Shown piece after piece: positions 37,870 through 47,629 of a stretch of DNA of 64,000 nt. Position 1 is the stretch's first letter. Every line of letters begins with the position of its first letter. The translations under genes were made by a program, and so were the position numbers. The DNA comes from Lolliginicoccus suaedae. GTDB lineage: Bacteria > Actinomycetota > Actinomycetes > Mycobacteriales > Mycobacteriaceae. Below the pieces are notes generated by a model that worked only from the letters and a program-made list of their open reading frames with translations, was not told where the DNA came from and did not search any database. The stretch covers positions 513,080-577,079 of the forward strand of contig NZ_VSSO01000003.1 of the NCBI RefSeq assembly GCF_008312885.1, given 5' to 3'.

Positions 37870-37900
37870 AAGCCCGGGGACCATTCGTGGCCCCGGGCTT
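37870..37900. terminator. Terminator hairpin between whiB1 and pdtaS
   Basis: AAGCCCGGGGaCCA and TGGcCCCGGGCTT pair with one mismatch around the stable tetraloop TTCG. The element is 52 bases after the whiB1 stop and 18 bases after the end of the converging pdtaS gene, so it can serve both. Confidence 0.8.
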
Positions 37901-37917
37901 GCTCGTGCCCGCGCACT

Positions 37918-39474
37918 TCAGCGCCTCCGCCCGAGCGGCACGCGAAGCAAGGCATCCGTGCCGCCGTCCGCGCTCTCCTGCAACGTGAGCGAGCCCCCGA
38001 GCTCGGCCGCGACCAGCGTCCGCACGATCTGCAGGCCCAGCCGGTCGGACTTCTCCAGGCTGAAGCCGTCAGGCAGACCGTTGCCGTTGTCATGGATCAC
38101 CACATCGAGCGAGCGAGCGGACCGCTCCGCGCGCAGCACGATCTCGCCACGGGAATCGTCCCCATCGGTCGCCGTGGCATAGTGCAGGTCCGCCGTCGCG
38201 CCCATGTCGAACGCATGCTCGATCGCGTTCTGCACCAGCTCGGTCAGCACCATCACCAGAGGGGTTGCCTTGTCCGCGGGCAGCACGCCCATGCTGCCCT
38301 CGCGCCGCACATCGATAGGCTTGCCGATCGTCGCCACGTCCACCATCATCGGCACCAAGCGATCGATGACCTCATCGAGGTTCACCTGCTCGTCCACCGA
38401 CATCGACAAGGTGTCATGGACCAGCGCGATGGAGCTCACTCGTCGCACGGACTCCGCCAGAGCCTGGCGCGCCTCCTCGTTCGTCGTCCGCCGCACCTGC
38501 AGGCGCAGCAAGGCCGCCACCGTCTGCAGGTTGTTCTTCACCCGATGGTGGATCTCACGGATCGTCGCGTCCTTCGACAGCAGCGCCCGATCACGCCGCT
38601 TCACCTCCGTGATATCGCGCACCAGCACGAGCGCGCCGCCCGGGACACCATGGGGGTACAACGGCAACGCGCGGAACAGCACCGTCGCTCCGCGCGCATC
38701 GATCTCCATCCGCATGCTCGATTCCCGCGCCGTCACGGCCTTGACCCGCACCGCGAACTCCTGCGCATCGAACGGGTCGGAGATCAGCGGCCGGGTCAGT
38801 GCCACGAGGTCATGGCCCGAGATCTCCGTGCTCAAGCCCATCCGGTGGTACGCCGACAACGCGTTGGGGCTCGCGTACTCCGCTACGCCATCGACCCCGA
38901 TCCGGATCAGCCCGTCCCCCGCCCGCGGGCTCGACTGGATGCCAGCGAGGTCCTCCCGCAGCGGGAAGCTGCCGTCGCAGATCATCTGGCACAGATCGCT
39001 CGCGCACGCGATGTAGGCCATCTCCAGGGCACTTGGCACCCGCAGCTGCGCGAGCGAGGAATCCCGCGTGAGCACCGCGATGATCTGCCCGCCCGACCGC
39101 ACCGGGATGGCCTCGCGCGCAAGCGGCGTGCCCTCGTGCCAGCGGGGGTTGTCCTCGCGCAGGATCTCCCCGCGCAGCATCGCCGCCACGAGCTCGGGGT
39201 GGTCCTCCCACTCGACGCCGCTGCTGACGAGGTCGCGCGGATACACCGTCGGCGACGTCGTTGGCCGGCATTGCGCCACGCATACCGCACGGGCCCCCGC
39301 TAGATCGTCGGCGCCATCATCGTCCTCGAGGTCCCCGGTGGCGACCCACATGAGGAAGTCCGAGAACGCCAGGTCCGCGATCAACTGCCACTCGCCGACG
39401 AGGCGCTGCAGGTGGTTCACGGCCTCGCCGGGCAGGTCGGTGTGCTCGGCGAGCAGCGCGCTCAGAGTGGACAC
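37918..39474 (-). CDS. pdtaS: Sensor histidine kinase PdtaS
   Basis: A 518-residue soluble sensor kinase. The N-terminal GAF-like domain (residues about 1-150) and a PAS domain (about 190-290, ending LVLVRDITEVKRRDR) precede a HisKA_2 dimerisation helix with the phosphoacceptor motif EIHHRVKNNLQTVAALLRLQ, then a HATPase domain with LTELVQNAIEHAF (N box), VIHDNGNGLPDGF (G1) and LGLQIVRTLV (G2). In M. tuberculosis the kinase works with the ANTAR antiterminator PdtaR, which is not encoded here. It has no membrane helix. Confidence 0.93.
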   Translation of the reverse strand: MSTLSALLAEHTDLPGEAVNHLQRLVGEWQLIADLAFSDFLMWVATGDLEDDDGADDLAGARAVCVAQCRPTTSPTVYPRDLVSSGVEWEDHPELVAAMLRGEILREDNPRWHEGTPLAREAIPVRSGGQIIAVLTRDSSLAQLRVPSALEMAYIACASDLCQMICDGSFPLREDLAGIQSSPRAGDGLIRIGVDGVAEYASPNALSAYHRMGLSTEISGHDLVALTRPLISDPFDAQEFAVRVKAVTARESSMRMEIDARGATVLFRALPLYPHGVPGGALVLVRDITEVKRRDRALLSKDATIREIHHRVKNNLQTVAALLRLQVRRTTNEEARQALAESVRRVSSIALVHDTLSMSVDEQVNLDEVIDRLVPMMVDVATIGKPIDVRREGSMGVLPADKATPLVMVLTELVQNAIEHAFDMGATADLHYATATDGDDSRGEIVLRAERSARSLDVVIHDNGNGLPDGFSLEKSDRLGLQIVRTLVAAELGGSLTLQESADGGTDALLRVPLGRRR

Positions 39475-39483
39475 AGGCGGGCC

Positions 39484-39699
39484 CTAGGAGATGACCGCGA
39501 TGAGGTCACCCTGCTGGATCACATCATCCTTGGTGACATTCACGACGTCGACCGTGCCGTTGAACTCGGACAAGACGGGGATCTCCATCTTCATCGACTC
39601 GAGCAGCACGAGAGTGTCCCCCTCCTTCACGACATCACCAGGATGGACCACGACTTCGAGCACCTTCGCGACCATTTCCGCACGCACATTTTCCGCCAT
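39484..39699 (-). CDS. Small biotinyl/lipoyl-attachment protein (TB7.3 type)
   Basis: A 71-residue free-standing biotin-carrier domain. The acceptor lysine is in LLESMKMEIPVLSE, the universal MKM biotinylation motif, between two symmetric half-barrels (VLEVVVHPGDVVKEGD and VNVTKDDVIQQGD). No carboxylase subunit is adjacent; the partner enzyme is unknown. GGAGG stands five bases before the ATG at 39699. It lies nine bases upstream of pdtaS on the same strand. Confidence 0.92.
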   Translation of the reverse strand: MAENVRAEMVAKVLEVVVHPGDVVKEGDTLVLLESMKMEIPVLSEFNGTVDVVNVTKDDVIQQGDLIAVIS

Positions 39700-39963
39700 G
39701 GGTTCCTCCGCAGCGATATCGATCACACTGATCCCACCAGGCTAGCCCAGTCACTGCCCGCCGCTTCGCACCGGCAGGCAACTCGCGCGCCGCCACGGGC
39801 ACCGAGCGCACGCAGGAACCGTCGGGGCAGCACGCCCCGGGCAGGCTCGTGGCGGCGCGGACCGGGGCCCTCCGGCAGCTGTGCGGGGCACCCTCCGGCA
39901 ACGAGTACACTGGATCGGCAACCCAATGCGTGGAAAACCATTTCATGTCCAAGGAGACAGCCC

Positions 39964-40038
39964 ATGAGCAAGCGAGGCCGCAAGCGTCGTGACCGCCGCA
40001 AGAACAAGGCAAACCACGGCAAGCGCCCAAACGCCTGA
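39964..40038 (+). CDS. Ribosomal protein bL37 (24 residues)
   Basis: A 24-codon gene preceded by AAGGAG seven bases before the ATG. The product is extremely basic (12 Lys/Arg plus one His of 24 residues) and reads MSKRGRKRRD at the start and KANHGKRPNA at the end, almost the same as the small 50S subunit protein bL37 found in mycobacterial ribosome structures. TACACT at 39906-39911 is a possible -10. A strong terminator follows within 25 bases, so it is an independent transcription unit. Genes of this size are usually missed by annotation. Confidence 0.88.
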   Translation: MSKRGRKRRDRRKNKANHGKRPNA

Positions 40039-40060
40039 GCATCGAACGCTCTCAGCCGTC

Positions 40061-40102
40061 ACCTGTGGGGCCCGACCACCAAACTGGTCAGGCCCCACAG
40101 GT
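40061..40102 (+). terminator. Terminator of the bL37 gene
   Basis: ACCTGTGGGGCC and GGCCCCACAGGT pair perfectly over 12 bases, then after one mismatch GACCA pairs with TGGTC around a 6-base loop. It begins 22 bases after the stop codon. A smaller hairpin GGGC-TTTTTC-GCCC follows at about 40110. Confidence 0.85.
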
Positions 40103-40130
40103 GTATGCGCGGGCTTTTTCGCCCGGAAGC

Positions 40131-40231
40131 GCCTGACGGCATGCCTACGGCAGCAAACGCGATAGAAACCGAGCAAGTTGCCGCGCGGCTTCTCTCGCGT
40201 TTGCCGTTTTCCGGTGCTTTTGCCGTCAGGC
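40131..40231. repeat. Dispersed palindromic repeat, copy B
   Basis: A 101-base imperfect palindrome with outer arms GCCTGACGGCA / TGCCGTCAGGC and inner arms AAACGCGATAGAA / TTCTcTCGCGTTT. It shares its inner part and right flank with copy A (31031-31105). It lies between the bL37 terminator and the end of rsrA, again between converging genes. Confidence 0.75.
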
Positions 40232-40286
40232 ATCACTCCGCCGACGGGCAGGCACCGCTCGCCGACCAACGCTCGCGCCCCGGCAG

Positions 40287-40613
40287 CTACTCCTCGTAGC
40301 GGACGCGGGTGACCTCGCCGTAGATGACCTGGCGCCGGATCTCGAGGGTGAGTCGCTCGCGCAGGCTCTCGGGCGCCCGCTCCCCCGCGCACTTGCGGGA
40401 TAGCATGCGCTTGATCCTCTCCTCGATGCCGTAGTGCTCGAGGCAAGGGCCGCAGTTGTCGAGGTGCGACTGGAGCCGTTCACGGACACCATCGGCGCAT
40501 TCGTTGTCGAGCAGGAGATAGACGTCAGCCATCACGGCGGAGCAGTCGAGCCCATGCTCGTGATCGTCGTCGTGTGGATCCATGCCGGAGCCGGTGTGAT
40601 CGTGGGTGCTCAT
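40287..40613 (-). CDS. rsrA: Zinc-binding anti-sigma factor (RsrA/RshA type)
   Basis: A 108-residue thiol-sensing anti-sigma factor for the adjacent SigH. The ZAS motif is H50-x3-C54-x2-C57 (HLDNCGPC), with further cysteines at 24 and 39. On oxidation such proteins form a disulfide, lose zinc and release the sigma factor. The ATG at 40613 overlaps the sigH stop (TGATG), giving coupled synthesis at equal amounts. Confidence 0.92.
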   Translation of the reverse strand: MSTHDHTGSGMDPHDDDHEHGLDCSAVMADVYLLLDNECADGVRERLQSHLDNCGPCLEHYGIEERIKRMLSRKCAGERAPESLRERLTLEIRRQVIYGEVTRVRYEE

Positions 40614-41353
40614 CACGCGTTGTCCTCCTCGCCATTGGCGGCGTTCCGCATGAATCCCCGGTCACGGGCGACATCGGCGAGCGCGGCACGGAGCTGCTTG
40701 CGGCCTCGGTGCAGCCTGGACATCACGGTGCCGATCGGCGTTCCCATGATGTCCGCGATCTCCTTGTAGGGGAACCCCTCGACGTCGGCGTAGTAGACAG
40801 CCATACGGAATTCCTCGGGGAGTGATTGCAGCGCGTTCTTGATCTCGTCGTCGGGCAGCGCGTCGAGGGCCTCTACCTCGGCGGACTTCAAGCCGGTGGA
40901 CTGGTGCTCGGCGGATGCCGCCATCTGCCAGTCAGTGATCTCATCGGTGGGATACTGCGCGGGCTGCCGCTGCTTCTTTCGATATCCATTGATGTAGGTG
41001 TTGGTCATGATGCGATACAGCCACGCCTTGAGGTTGGTGCCCTTCTTGAACGAGCTGAACGCGGAGTAGGCCTTGAGGTAGGTCTCCTGGACGAGGTCCT
41101 CGGCGTCGGTGGGGTTGCGCGTCATCCGCAGCGCGGCGCCATAGAGCTGGTCGATCATGGGCATGGCGTCGCGCTCGAACCGCTCCACGAGCTGCGTGGC
41201 GGTCTCCGCGGCGTTATCTGACTCGTCAGTGCCCTCTATCGGGCTGTACTGATTCGCTTTTGGCACAGGCGCCCCTTCGCTGATAGCAGTCTTCAAGACT
41301 ACCGCCTGCCCGAGGCGCTGATCCACCGGCGCTTCCATGCACAACGAGCCCAC
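40613..41353 (-). CDS. sigH: ECF sigma factor SigH (SigR)
   Basis: Thiol-oxidative and heat stress sigma factor of 246 residues. Region 2 has [23 protein letters not shown] and [16 protein letters not shown]; region 4 has [23 protein letters not shown] and [15 protein letters not shown]. The N-terminal 55 residues are acidic and variable. GTG at 41353 has GGAGGT five bases upstream, so the long form is supported; ATG at 41338 would give a shorter one. A SigH-type promoter stands about 50 bases upstream, indicating positive autoregulation. Confidence 0.94.
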   Translation of the reverse strand: MGSLCMEAPVDQRLGQAVVLKTAISEGAPVPKANQYSPIEGTDESDNAAETATQLVERFERDAMPMIDQLYGAALRMTRNPTDAEDLVQETYLKAYSAFSSFKKGTNLKAWLYRIMTNTYINGYRKKQRQPAQYPTDEITDWQMAASAEHQSTGLKSAEVEALDALPDDEIKNALQSLPEEFRMAVYYADVEGFPYKEIADIMGTPIGTVMSRLHRGRKQLRAALADVARDRGFMRNAANGEEDNA

Positions 41354-41401
41354 GCGACACCTCCACCCAGATTGCCCCTTGCAATATCGTCCGTCCGGTG
41401 C

Positions 41402-41428
41402 AACCTATGGACGAGGGGTTTTGTTCCC
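41402..41428 (-). promoter_or_regulatory. SigH-type autoregulatory promoter of sigH
   Basis: On the minus strand GGGAACA is followed by 16 bases and gGTT, matching the SigH/SigR consensus. The -10 end lies 49 bases before the sigH GTG. It sits in the 103-base gap between the SRAP gene and sigH. Confidence 0.75.
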
Positions 41429-41456
41429 AGGCTGGTCACGAGCGACCACCAGCACG

Positions 41457-42218
41457 CTAGAACAGCGACGGCTCCCCGCCGCCGGGTCCCGGCACGGGCT
41501 GGAGGAGCTCGGGCCCATCGTTGCGGACATTGTTGACCAGGGGCCGGACCTCACGGATCTCGATCACCTCCGCGAAGGACTCGCCCGGGCTCTCGAGCAG
41601 CGCATCGGGCGGGCCGCCATCGGGGTCGAGCCATTGGTCCCACTGCCCGGCATGGAGCATCAGCGGCATGCGATCGTGGACCGCCGCGAGGTCCCCCACC
41701 GCAGCGGTGGTGAGGACGGAGCAGCTCAGCATGGTGGCGCCCTCCCCGGTCCGCTGAGGATCCTTCCAGGGCGACCAGATGCCCGCCGCGTAGAGCCGCT
41801 CGCCGTCGCGGCGGCTCATGAAGTACGGGATCTTCGCGGGGCGGCTGCCCGATGCGGCGGGCTTCCACTCGTACCAGCCGTCCATCGGAACGAGGCACCG
41901 GTGGCGCGCGTAGGAAGTACGGAATGCCGGCTTGGTGGCCACCGTCTCCGACCGGGCATTGAACAGCAGCGGTCCGGACCGGAGATCCTTGGCCCACACG
42001 GGTACAAGCCCCCAGCGCATGGCCCTGATCCTGCGCCGCACGGCTGCCCCGGCATTGTCATCATTATCGGAGTGATCGTGCCGATCGACGACCGCCGCGA
42101 CCTCCGTGGTGGGAGCGATGTTGTAGCCGGTCCGTGCCGCGCCACCGGTCTCATCGATGGCGTCGAGCTCCTCGGCGAGCGTCGCTGGGTCCGCGGTCAC
42201 GGCATATCGTCCGCACAT
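41457..42218 (-). CDS. SRAP-domain protein (YedK/HMCES type) for abasic-site crosslinking
   Basis: A 253-residue protein of the SOS-response-associated peptidase family, which protects abasic sites in single-stranded DNA by forming a thiazolidine crosslink with Cys2. The protein begins MCGRYAV with the catalytic Cys2, has [37 protein letters not shown] with the conserved Asn and Glu, [11 protein letters not shown] and a catalytic His in HDRMPLML. It is transcribed toward sigH and divergent from aroA. Confidence 0.92.
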   Translation of the reverse strand: MCGRYAVTADPATLAEELDAIDETGGAARTGYNIAPTTEVAAVVDRHDHSDNDDNAGAAVRRRIRAMRWGLVPVWAKDLRSGPLLFNARSETVATKPAFRTSYARHRCLVPMDGWYEWKPAASGSRPAKIPYFMSRRDGERLYAAGIWSPWKDPQRTGEGATMLSCSVLTTAAVGDLAAVHDRMPLMLHAGQWDQWLDPDGGPPDALLESPGESFAEVIEIREVRPLVNNVRNDGPELLQPVPGPGGGEPSLF

Positions 42219-42316
42219 GCCTCCATCCTGGCACGTGGCCCCGACAAGAAAGGCTGATCAGCCGACGATCGGCCCCGTTGTCGCGGACGACGCACCGGAT
42301 GCGGGAAGATGGGCGC

Positions 42317-43585
42317 ATGAGCTCATGGCACGCCCCTCATCACCCGGCCCCGGTCTCCGCCGTCGTTGCCGTTCCCGGATCCAAGTCAGCGACCAACCGG
42401 GCACTAGTGCTCGCGGCGCTCGCGGACGGCCCGTCCACGGTGCTGGGAGCGCTCCGCAGCCGGGACACGAACCTGATGATCGAAGGCCTGCGCGCGCTCG
42501 GCACCAGCATCACCGAGCAGTCCGCCACCGAGTTGCTGGTGGAGCCCGGCCCGCTGCATGGCACCGAGATCGATTGCGGGCTCGCCGGCACAGTGATGCG
42601 GTTCCTGCCCGGGGTCGCAGCGCTCGCGGACGGCGCAGTGCGGTTCGACGGCGATGAGCAGGCCCGCGTCCGCCCGCAAGGCGTGACGCTCGACGCGCTG
42701 CGGGCGCTCGGCGCCGACGTCGAAGGATCAGCATTGCCCTTCACCGTCCGGGGCACGGGCGCGGTGCGGGGCGGAGAAGTGACGATCGATGCCTCGGGGT
42801 CCTCGCAGTTCGTCTCGGGCCTGCTCCTCGCGGGCGCTCGCTTCGAGCAGGGCGTCACAGTGCGGCATGCCGGCGGCAAGGTCCCCTCCACGCCGCACAT
42901 CGACATGACCGTGGAGATGCTGGCCCAGGCCGGGGTGACTGTGGAGCGGCCCGATCCCTCCACCTGGCGGATCGCGCCCGCGCCCGTGTCGGCGACCACC
43001 TGGGACATCGAGCCCGACCTGTCCAACGCGACGCCGTTCCTCGCGGCCGCCGCGGTCACCGGCGGCTCGGTGACGGTGCCGGGCTGGCCGAAGGAGACGA
43101 CGCAAGCCGGTGATCAGATCCGTGGCCTGCTCGAGCGCATGGGCTGCGACGTCCGGCTAGACGCGGACGGCCTCACCGTCACGGGCACCGGAGCGCTCGT
43201 CGGCGTCGATGCCGATCTCGGGGACATCGGTGAGCTGACCCCCACGGTTGCCGCGCTGGCGGCGCTCGCCGCGTCCCCATCGAGGCTGCGGGGCATCGCG
43301 CACCTGCGCGGGCACGAGACTGATCGCCTGGCCGCGCTCGCCACCGAGATCTCGCGGCTGGGCGGGCAGTGCGTGGAGACCGACGACGGGCTGGAGATCA
43401 CCCCGGTGCCGCTGCACGGCGGCCTATGGCATGCCTACGCCGATCACCGGATGGCCACCGCCGGGGCGATCCTCGGGCTGGTCGTGCCTGGAGTGGAGGT
43501 CGATGACATCGGCACCACCGCCAAGACGCTGCCGGGCTTCGACGGGATGTGGAGCCGCATGCTCGAAGGGGGCGATCCACGCTGA
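42317..43585 (+). CDS. aroA: 3-phosphoshikimate 1-carboxyvinyltransferase (EPSP synthase)
   Basis: Sixth step of the shikimate pathway: joins shikimate-3-phosphate and phosphoenolpyruvate. The 422-residue protein has [17 protein letters not shown] (PEP/S3P binding), [18 protein letters not shown] with the LxGNxGTxxRF-type loop changed to [21 protein letters not shown], and the C-terminal [15 protein letters not shown] and [16 protein letters not shown] at 42317 is preferred by homology; ATG at 42299 is in frame. Its TGA overlaps the start of rsgA. Confidence 0.94.
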   Translation: MSSWHAPHHPAPVSAVVAVPGSKSATNRALVLAALADGPSTVLGALRSRDTNLMIEGLRALGTSITEQSATELLVEPGPLHGTEIDCGLAGTVMRFLPGVAALADGAVRFDGDEQARVRPQGVTLDALRALGADVEGSALPFTVRGTGAVRGGEVTIDASGSSQFVSGLLLAGARFEQGVTVRHAGGKVPSTPHIDMTVEMLAQAGVTVERPDPSTWRIAPAPVSATTWDIEPDLSNATPFLAAAAVTGGSVTVPGWPKETTQAGDQIRGLLERMGCDVRLDADGLTVTGTGALVGVDADLGDIGELTPTVAALAALAASPSRLRGIAHLRGHETDRLAALATEISRLGGQCVETDDGLEITPVPLHGGLWHAYADHRMATAGAILGLVVPGVEVDDIGTTAKTLPGFDGMWSRMLEGGDPR

Positions 43586-44577
43586 GCCGTCGCCGCTACG
43601 ACGAATCGGATGTGCGCATCCGTCCGGGCAAGGGCACCCGGCCGCGCACCAAGACCCGCCCCGAGCACCTCGATGCCGAGCGGGCCCTCGTGGTCTCGGT
43701 GGATCGGGGCCGCTGGGGCTGCATGGTCCTCGACGGCGAGCCTGGCCAGCGCCTAGTAGTGGCAATGCGGGCGCGCGAGCTTGGTCGGACGCCGATCGTG
43801 GTGGGCGACCACGTGGGCATCGTTGGGGACACCAGTGGCACCCACGACACCCTGGCGCGCATCGTGCGCCTCGAGGACCGCACCAGCGTGCTGCGCCGCA
43901 CGGCTGACGATACCGACCCGTTCGAGCGGATCGTGGTGGCCAACGCCGAGGTCCTGCTGATCGTCGTCGCGGCCGCGGATCCCCCGCCCCGAACGGGCTT
44001 CGTGGAACGAGCGCTGATCGCCGCGTACGTGGGCGGCCTCAAGCCAGTGCTGTGCGTCACCAAGAGCGATATCGCGGACCCGAGCACCTTCACCGCGCAC
44101 TTCGACGGCCTGGACCTCCCCATCGTGACCACGGGCGTCGAGGATGCTCTCGAGCCGCTGCTCGAACACATCTCCGGGACCATGTCCGCGATGATCGGCC
44201 ATTCCGGGGTGGGCAAGTCCACCCTGGTCAACCGGCTGGTCCCCGACGCGTACCGGGCGACCGGGCGGGTATCGGGCATCGGCAAGGGCCGGCACACGTC
44301 TTCGCAGTCGGTCGCCCTCGCCCTGCCGTGCGGCGGATGGGTGATCGACACACCAGGAGTACGTTCCTTCGGCCTCGCCCACATCGGTGTGGAGGATGTG
44401 GTCGCGGCGTTCGAGGACCTCACCGAGATCGTGGAGCGCTGCCCGCGCGGCTGCGGGCACCTCGGGGAACCGGAGGATCCGGGATGCGCGTTCGATCAGC
44501 TCGACGGCGCCGTGCTGCGCCGGGCGATGGCGGTGCGCCTGCTGCTCCAGGCCCTCGGGACCAACGAGCACTGGTGA
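43582..44577 (+). CDS. rsgA: Ribosome small-subunit GTPase RsgA, apparent CTG start
   Basis: Circularly permuted GTPase (331 residues) for 30S subunit maturation. After an OB-fold N-terminus, the G motifs appear in order G4 (VTKSDI), G1 ([14 protein letters not shown]), G3 ([10 protein letters not shown]), followed by the zinc-binding tail [16 protein letters not shown]. Comparison with mycobacterial RsgA, recalled to begin MSRREYDESDV, places the start at the CTG that overlaps the aroA stop (CTGA), with AAGGGGG nine bases upstream. No ATG, GTG or TTG is available at this point. Confidence 0.9.
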   Translation: MSRRRYDESDVRIRPGKGTRPRTKTRPEHLDAERALVVSVDRGRWGCMVLDGEPGQRLVVAMRARELGRTPIVVGDHVGIVGDTSGTHDTLARIVRLEDRTSVLRRTADDTDPFERIVVANAEVLLIVVAAADPPPRTGFVERALIAAYVGGLKPVLCVTKSDIADPSTFTAHFDGLDLPIVTTGVEDALEPLLEHISGTMSAMIGHSGVGKSTLVNRLVPDAYRATGRVSGIGKGRHTSSQSVALALPCGGWVIDTPGVRSFGLAHIGVEDVVAAFEDLTEIVERCPRGCGHLGEPEDPGCAFDQLDGAVLRRAMAVRLLLQALGTNEHW

Positions 44578-44605
44578 CGCTGGGCGCCTGGCTAGCGCGC
44601 TAGGG

Positions 44606-45910
44606 TCAGGCCGCGACGGGCTGCTCGATCGGCTGCCGCTCCGGCTGCCCGGTGATGGCCTGGCGCAGGGCGAGCACGATCCCCCGGCGCTTGCGACGCG
44701 CGGCCAGAGCGGTCCGCAGGCCACGCCGGGCACCGGTGACCGGGTCAGCACCGATGAAGGTGTCGCGGATTCCTCCGGCGATGCGGAACCGCAGCTCGGA
44801 GTTCGTCTCGGGGGCAGCATCGGTGGTGCCGGCGAGGAACCGATCCGGCAGGGCCAGCTTGACGATGGTGCGCCAGGTCTGCAGGTACATCCGCGGGAAC
44901 GAGGCCATCGTGTAGGGCAGGTCATACTCGTCGGCGAGCACCTGCACCCGCTTGGAGATCTCCTCGAGCCGGTTGCTGGGCAGATCCGGGAACAAATGGT
45001 GCTCGATCTGGTAGCACAGCGTGCCGCTCATGAACCGCATGATCGGGCCCGCCGTGAAGTTGGCGGAACCGAGCATCTGGCGCAGGTACCACTCGCCCTT
45101 GGTCTCGCTGAGGTACTGCTCCTGGGTGAACTTCTCGGCTCCGTCGGGGAAGTGCCCGCAGAAGATGATGCCGTGCGCCCAGACGTTGCGAATGATGTTG
45201 GCGCCGATGTTCGCGGCCAGGGTGGTGAGGAATGCCGGGCCGGTGAGCGCGGGGAAGAACAGGTAGTCCTTGGCCACCTGCTTGCGGATCTTGCGCAGCA
45301 CCTCGTCGCGCTGCTCCGCGAACTCATCCATGTCCTTCAGGCCCGCCGCGACGTTGGCGAGCTCGAGATGCTGGACGGCGACCCCATACTCGAACAGCAG
45401 GGCAAGAACAAGGTTGTAGATCGGGTTGCCGAGGTTGAATGGCTCCCACTCGCTATCGCGGGTGACGCGAAGCAGGCCGTAGCCCACATCGGGGTCGAGG
45501 CCGATGATGTTGGTGTACTTGTGGTGCAAGTGGTTGTGGGTCTGCTTCCAGTGCGCGGAGGGATCGCAGATGTCCCATTCCCACGAGCTGCTATGGATCT
45601 CGGGATCGTTCATCCAGTCCCACTGGCCGTGGATGACGTTGTGGGCGATCTCCATGTTCTCCACGATCTTGGAGATGCCCAGGCCAACGGTGCCGAGCAG
45701 CCATGCGGGCGGGAACCAGCTCGCGAAGAGAACGCCACGGCTCGCGATCTCCAGGCCGCGCTGGAACCGGATGGTATTACGGATATAGCGAGCGTCGCGC
45801 TCACCGAGCGACCCCTCGATGTCCGCACGGATCTGGTCGAGCTCGCGAGCGAGCGCCTCGACATCCTCGGTGGTGAGGTGCGCGTACTCCTTGATATCTG
45901 TGATGGCCAT
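44606..45910 (-). CDS. desA3: Membrane acyl-CoA/fatty acid desaturase (DesA3 type)
   Basis: Membrane di-iron desaturase of 434 residues; mycobacterial DesA3 converts stearoyl-CoA to oleoyl-CoA. Histidine boxes are HNVIHG, HNHLHH and QIEHHLFP. Hydrophobic segments around GVLFASWFPPAWLLGTVGLG and in the central region span the membrane. AAGGACGG stands before the ATG at 45910. The electron donor is probably the ferredoxin-type reductase encoded directly upstream on the same strand. Confidence 0.93.
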   Translation of the reverse strand: MAITDIKEYAHLTTEDVEALARELDQIRADIEGSLGERDARYIRNTIRFQRGLEIASRGVLFASWFPPAWLLGTVGLGISKIVENMEIAHNVIHGQWDWMNDPEIHSSSWEWDICDPSAHWKQTHNHLHHKYTNIIGLDPDVGYGLLRVTRDSEWEPFNLGNPIYNLVLALLFEYGVAVQHLELANVAAGLKDMDEFAEQRDEVLRKIRKQVAKDYLFFPALTGPAFLTTLAANIGANIIRNVWAHGIIFCGHFPDGAEKFTQEQYLSETKGEWYLRQMLGSANFTAGPIMRFMSGTLCYQIEHHLFPDLPSNRLEEISKRVQVLADEYDLPYTMASFPRMYLQTWRTIVKLALPDRFLAGTTDAAPETNSELRFRIAGGIRDTFIGADPVTGARRGLRTALAARRKRRGIVLALRQAITGQPERQPIEQPVAA

Positions 45911-46000
45911 CGGGAACCGTCCTTGGCAGAGCGACAACGTGGGCCTACCGGTGCGCAGGCTGCTAGACCGTAGGCTACGGCATTCTCGGTGCGATCTGGC

Positions 46001-47113
46001 TCATAGCACGAGCTGGCAATCCCCGGCCGCGACGGAGATGCAGGTCTTGATCCGCTCCCCCGGGCTGGCCTCCCGGCCACTGCGCAGGTCGCGCGCGAAA
46101 CCGTCGCCTAGTTGCGCGACACAGGTATGACAGATGCCCATCCGGCATCCGAACGGCATCCGGACCCCTGCCAGCTCGCCGGCCTCGAGCAGTGTGGTCG
46201 CGCCGTCGACCGCGATCTCCTTGCCAGACAGCCCGAAGCGCACCGTCCCGCCATCGGTCGCGTGCGCGGTGCGGCCCACCGAGAACCGCTCCACATGCAG
46301 CCGGTCCCCCGCGCCCTCCGCCTGGTACTGCGACTCCATCGCATCGAGGAGCCCCTGCGGACCGCACGCCCACGCCTCTCGGTCCCGCCAGTCCGGCGCG
46401 AGGACGTCGAGCATGGCTGGGGTGAAAAATCCGCGATCGTCGGTCAGCTGCAGGTGCAGCCGGTAGCCGGGCCGCGCCTCGTGGCGGGCGAGCTCCCCGC
46501 GGAACATCACATCGCTCTCCCGGGGCGCGGAGTGCACATGGACGATGTCCGGTGCTCCGCCACGACTGTCGAGTGTTCGCAGCATGCTGACCACCGGGGT
46601 GATGCCACTGCCTGCGGTGACGAACAGGATCTTGCGCGGAGGGGGCTCGGGGAGCACGAACTCGCCCTGCGGCGCAGCGAGCCGGATGATCGTGCCCGGC
46701 CTCACCCCGTCGACGAGGTGGGACGACAGGAACCCCTCCGGCATGGCCTTCACCGCTATCGAGATGAATCCGCCGCCCTCGCGCGGGGAACTCGTCAACG
46801 AGTAGGACCGCCAGTGCCACCGGCCATCGACCTCCAGCCCGATGCCCACGAACTGCCCGGCCCGATAGCGATGATCGAAGCCCCAGCCGGGCTTGATCAC
46901 CACCGTCGCGGAATCCGCGGTCTCGGCGCGCACCTCCACCACCTGGCCACGCAGCTCCCGTGCGGACCACAGCGGATTGATCAGGTGCAGATAGTCATCC
47001 GGGATCAGCGGGGTCGTCAATCGGGTCAGCGCCGCGCGGGCGGCGTGGAGCCGGCGATCAGCTACCGCCGGAAGGTCCTCGATCGGCTTCTCCAGCCACT
47101 TCCACAGCCTCAT
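46001..47113 (-). CDS. Ferredoxin-type flavin oxidoreductase (desaturase electron donor)
   Basis: A 370-residue protein that passes electrons from NAD(P)H through FAD and a [2Fe-2S] centre. It has the FAD motif RSYSLTSSP, the NAD(P) motif [26 protein letters not shown], and a C-terminal plant-type ferredoxin domain with CRMGICHTC and a fourth Cys in KTCISV. In M. tuberculosis the homologue Rv3230c serves DesA3; the same gene pair stands here, 90 bases apart. Confidence 0.93.
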   Translation of the reverse strand: MRLWKWLEKPIEDLPAVADRRLHAARAALTRLTTPLIPDDYLHLINPLWSARELRGQVVEVRAETADSATVVIKPGWGFDHRYRAGQFVGIGLEVDGRWHWRSYSLTSSPREGGGFISIAVKAMPEGFLSSHLVDGVRPGTIIRLAAPQGEFVLPEPPPRKILFVTAGSGITPVVSMLRTLDSRGGAPDIVHVHSAPRESDVMFRGELARHEARPGYRLHLQLTDDRGFFTPAMLDVLAPDWRDREAWACGPQGLLDAMESQYQAEGAGDRLHVERFSVGRTAHATDGGTVRFGLSGKEIAVDGATTLLEAGELAGVRMPFGCRMGICHTCVAQLGDGFARDLRSGREASPGERIKTCISVAAGDCQLVL

Positions 47114-47115
47114 GG

Positions 47116-47619
47116 CTACAAGAGCTCGAGAAGGAAATGCAGCTCCTGCGTCGCGTACCAGGCCAGATCATGATCCTCCACGTCACCGAGCGCGAGCTCG
47201 GCGTCCTCGTCCCCGAGGTCAGCCTGGTCGATCACCGGCAGCACGCGCGCGATCGCGGCCTCGGCGGCGGACAGGTCGATATGCGCGCTCGCCACTTCAG
47301 CAAGCAGCACCGGACCGGCGACCTTCACCACGGCATCGTCGAGATCGGGCCGCAGCACCACGTCCTCGGCATCGACTGCCAGCACCGCGCGCCGCAGCAC
47401 GGGTTCCCCGGCGGCGTCGGTCTCGGCAGCGAGCAGGCGCAGCGAACCACGACCAGCATCGCGCATCGCTACCTCGGCAAGCTCCTCCTCGTCGCCGGAG
47501 GCATACGCCTCCCGCAGCGCCGGGGTCACCGCGAAGGCTGTCCCCCCGACCGGGAGCAATTGCTCATCCGCGACAAGCTGCTGCAGCATGCTGATCGTGA
47601 CCGGCACATAGATCCGCAC
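47116..47619 (-). CDS. DUF6912-like conserved actinobacterial protein
   Basis: A 167-residue acidic protein of unknown function corresponding in place to Rv3231c. It opens [32 protein letters not shown] and closes [19 protein letters not shown], here quoted by its key pieces [11 protein letters not shown] and [15 protein letters not shown] at 47619 has AAGGAG six bases upstream. It ends two bases before the reductase start, so the two are probably cotranscribed. Confidence 0.72.
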   Translation of the reverse strand: MRIYVPVTISMLQQLVADEQLLPVGGTAFAVTPALREAYASGDEEELAEVAMRDAGRGSLRLLAAETDAAGEPVLRRAVLAVDAEDVVLRPDLDDAVVKVAGPVLLAEVASAHIDLSAAEAAIARVLPVIDQADLGDEDAELALGDVEDHDLAWYATQELHFLLELL

Positions 47620-47629
47620 TCGAACTCCT

